Source of the DNA: Candidatus Sodaliphilus limicaballi
GTDB lineage: Bacteria > Bacteroidota > Bacteroidia > Bacteroidales > Muribaculaceae
Length of the DNA: 8,273 bases
Direction: 5' to 3'
Assembly (NCBI GenBank): GCA_018065815.1
Contig: JAGHSP010000208.1
Location: 1 to 8,273 of the forward strand
Shown: in pieces, positions 7,001-8,273 of the stretch
How the letters are laid out: each line of letters starts with the position of its first letter
Numbering within the stretch: position 1 is the first letter of the stretch
The notes under the pieces: generated by a model
The model's input: the letters and a program-made list of their open reading frames with translations, nothing else
Told to the model about the DNA's origin: nothing
Database searches by the model: none
Program-made: the position numbers and the translations under genes

Positions 7001-7032
7001 CAAATTTACAACATTTTTATCCTTCACACAAA
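7001..7032 (-). promoter_or_regulatory. Consensus Bacteroidetes promoter for glyA
   Basis: On the minus strand, TTTG (-33, 7029-7032) and TAAATTTG (-7, 7001-7008) are spaced by 20 bases, the same layout as the fabG promoter. The predicted start is near 6995, leaving a leader of about 24 bases before the ATG at 6971. The -33 box directly abuts the stop codon of the flavin reductase gene (7033-7035). No terminator separates them, so pyr-operon read-through into glyA is possible. Confidence 0.82.
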
Positions 7033-7605
7033 TTATTTCTTGTTTTTCTTGCGCACGGTCCAGCCAAAGTGGCCCAGTTCCTCGCCTAGGGTGTAGTAGT
7101 GCCCGTGGCAGTAGGTGATGAGATCGGCTTGTTTGAGGTCCAGAGAACCCGTCTCTGGGTTGATGTAACGCTCGTCGGCGATGACGTTTGTCACCTCGGC
7201 AATGAACATGTCGTGAGTGCCTAGCCGCATGATGTCACGCACGCGGCACTCAATGCTGAGCGGTGCCTCCTCGATGTAGGGGGCATCGACAGTGCGTCCT
7301 TTCACCGGAGTGAGGTTCATCTCTTTCCACTTGTTGCAGTCGCGCCCCGACCGCACTCCGCACCAGTCGGTGGCACGGGCCAGCGCACGGTTGGTGAGGT
7401 TGAGGGTGAATGCCATGTTCTTCTCGATGATGGCATGGCTGTGACGCTCTGGGCGAATAGACACATAGCACATGGCAGGATCGCTGCAAATGGTGCCGGT
7501 CCATGCAGCGGTGAGCATGTTATATTCATCGGGCGTGGCGCCGCAGCTCACCAGCAATGCCGGCAAGGGGTATATCATTGTGCCCGGTCTCCAGTTTTGT
7601 TTCAT
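7033..7605 (-). CDS. Flavin reductase family protein (flavoredoxin-like)
   Basis: A 190-residue soluble protein of the FMN-binding split-barrel flavin reductase family. It has the typical opening MKQNWRPGTMIYPLPALLVSCG, a central YVSIRPERHSHAIIEKN segment (about 47-63) where this family binds the FMN phosphate, and TDWCGVRSGRDCNKW (about 79-93), followed by a strand-rich half with IECRV and HDMFIAEV. Members reduce flavin with NAD(P)H or carry FMN as an electron-transfer protein; the electron donor and partner cannot be told here. Its ATG overlaps the pyrI stop codon as ATGA (7602-7605), so it is almost certainly translated from the same mRNA as pyrI. Its role in or beside pyrimidine synthesis is unknown. 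It ends exactly where the glyA promoter begins. Confidence 0.9.
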   Translation of the reverse strand: MKQNWRPGTMIYPLPALLVSCGATPDEYNMLTAAWTGTICSDPAMCYVSIRPERHSHAIIEKNMAFTLNLTNRALARATDWCGVRSGRDCNKWKEMNLTPVKGRTVDAPYIEEAPLSIECRVRDIMRLGTHDMFIAEVTNVIADERYINPETGSLDLKQADLITYCHGHYYTLGEELGHFGWTVRKKNKK

Positions 7606-8057
7606 TTAAGCGAAATCTCTTTCTGGTGAACTGTGCACTCGCAGTGGTGGCAGCGCAGCACGATGTTATCGCGGTCAATGACGTGGAAACGTGTGCGCAT
7701 GGGTTCATTGTTGCTGATGCACTTGGGATTGTTGCATTTCACGATGTTATTGAGTTCCTCGGGCACCACCACCTTATGCTTGCTCACCACCTCATAGTCC
7801 TTGATGATGTTTATGATGGCAGTGGGTGCAATCACTGCGATGCGGTTGAGTGTTTCCTCGGGGAAGGTCACGTCGGCCATCTTGAGGATGCCTTTTTTGC
7901 CCATGTGCTCGCTGTCGAGGTTGAAACCTATGGTCACGCTGCTAGTGAGGTCCTTAATGCCCAGCATTGACACAACCTTAAACAGTGAATCACTGGGAAT
8001 ATGATCAATAACGGTGCCGTTCTTCAAAGCGGCAACTGCCAGTTCTTTCTTTTCCAT
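7602..8057 (-). CDS. pyrI: Aspartate carbamoyltransferase regulatory chain PyrI
   Basis: Regulatory subunit of aspartate carbamoyltransferase, which pairs with the PyrB catalytic trimers and conveys nucleotide feedback (CTP inhibition, ATP activation in E. coli). The N-terminal allosteric domain has ALKNGTVIDHIP (10-21); D18, H19, K59 and K93 line up with nucleotide-binding residues of E. coli PyrI by my reading. The C-terminal zinc domain has the complete Cys4 set C108, C113, C136 and C139. At 151 residues it has the usual length. It lies downstream of pyrB, as in many pyrBI operons, but a 138-base repeat-filled gap separates the two. No TAnnTTTG promoter is visible in that gap, so pyrI probably depends on the pyrB transcript. 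Its stop overlaps the next gene's start by 4 bases. Confidence 0.96.
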   Translation of the reverse strand: MEKKELAVAALKNGTVIDHIPSDSLFKVVSMLGIKDLTSSVTIGFNLDSEHMGKKGILKMADVTFPEETLNRIAVIAPTAIINIIKDYEVVSKHKVVVPEELNNIVKCNNPKCISNNEPMRTRFHVIDRDNIVLRCHHCECTVHQKEISLK

Positions 8058-8077
8058 TGATGTTGTATTTTAAATGG

Positions 8078-8210
8078 TTAAACCTTTAAACGGTGTTAAA
8101 CCTTTAAACCATTAAACCATTAAACTTTTAAACTTTTAAACTTTTAAACCTTTAAACGGTGTTAAACCTTTAAACCTTTAAACGGTGTTAAACCTTTAAA
8201 CCTTTAAACC
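8078..8210. repeat. TTAAAC octamer repeat array between pyrB and pyrI
   Basis: Sixteen TTAAAC cores occur in 133 bases, mostly as the octamer TTTAAACC with variants ATTAAACC, ATTAAACT and TTTAAACT. Three copies of a GGTG insert (8092-8095, 8158-8161, 8184-8187) create a larger unit, TTAAACCTTTAAACGGTG. The array fills nearly all of the pyrB-pyrI gap and runs over the pyrB stop codon, so the last residues of PyrB (GLKV and the TAA) are read from repeat units. The TTTAAA cores are self-complementary, so the array could fold in RNA. There are no unique spacers, so it is not CRISPR. The remaining 20 bases before pyrI are plain AT-rich leader. Confidence 0.93.
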
Positions 8211-8273
8211 TTTATCTTTTATCCCCAACGCCCGGCATATTATAGCCTGTCGTGCATTGAGTCCGTTCTGTGC
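8196..8273 (-). CDS. pyrB: Aspartate carbamoyltransferase catalytic chain PyrB, C-terminal end only
   Basis: The last 25 codons and stop of a gene that continues past the window edge. The frame reads AQNGLNARQAIICRALGIKD and then KGLKV with a TAA stop. The NGLNARQA segment resembles the conserved PyrB C-terminus (E. coli ends with NGIFARQALLALVL as I recall it), and pyrI follows directly, which supports the call. PyrB condenses carbamoyl phosphate and aspartate to carbamoyl-aspartate, the first committed step of pyrimidine synthesis. The final GLKV and the stop are encoded by TTTAAACC repeat units, so the natural end may have been moved by the repeat array. The active-site residues lie outside the window. 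Confidence 0.85.
   Translation of the reverse strand, partial: AQNGLNARQAIICRALGIKDKGLKV

Noticed and set aside
6972..7001. Longer GlyA start (MRQPSKKIIN extension)
   Set aside because: It would begin on the -7 promoter element, and the extra residues are absent from the usual GlyA N-terminus. The ATG at 6971 gives the normal length.
8078..8210. Possible CRISPR array
   Set aside because: The units are 8 bases long and head-to-tail, with no unique spacers of 25-40 bases and no cas genes nearby.

Overview
The window looks like chromosomal housekeeping DNA from a gut-type member of the Bacteroidales (Muribaculaceae or Prevotellaceae would fit, but the sequence alone does not settle the family). 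Supporting signs are two exact matches to the Bacteroidetes promoter consensus (-33 TTTG, 20-nt spacer, -7 TAnnTTTG), AT-rich intergenic DNA around GC-richer genes, ACT-ACT-HAD SerB architecture, and Bacteroidetes-like S41 and M23-LysM secreted peptidases. I see no mobile element, CRISPR array, rRNA or tRNA.

Left half (1-4678, all + strand). A secreted S41/PDZ C-terminal-processing protease (2-1648) is followed by 285 bases of AT-rich DNA holding a candidate promoter and a strong imperfect hairpin. Next comes a secreted M23 endopeptidase with a C-terminal LysM domain (1934-2917), closed by a clear hairpin terminator. A two-gene unit follows: serB (phosphoserine phosphatase, 3006-4223) and, 2 bases later, a DUF695-like protein of unknown function.

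Middle (4679-4855). This is a convergent gap crowded with small hairpins, a terminator oriented mainly for the minus-strand gene, and five tandem copies of a heptamer.

Right half (4856-8273, all - strand). Read in transcription order this is the end of pyrB, a 16-copy TTAAAC repeat array, pyrI, a flavin reductase-family gene overlapping pyrI by ATGA, glyA with its own promoter, and fabG with its own promoter. fabG carries a one-base frameshift at a run of C residues near codon 202; conserved sequence continues in the other frame.

Together the genes cover envelope remodelling (S41 protease, M23 hydrolase), serine/glycine and one-carbon metabolism (serB, glyA), pyrimidine synthesis (pyrB, pyrI) and fatty-acid elongation (fabG). 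I found no clearly new multi-gene system. The points most worth a second look are the repeat array that separates pyrB from pyrI and encodes the pyrB stop codon, the fabG frameshift, the hairpin leader upstream of the M23 gene, and the S41/M23 pairing.
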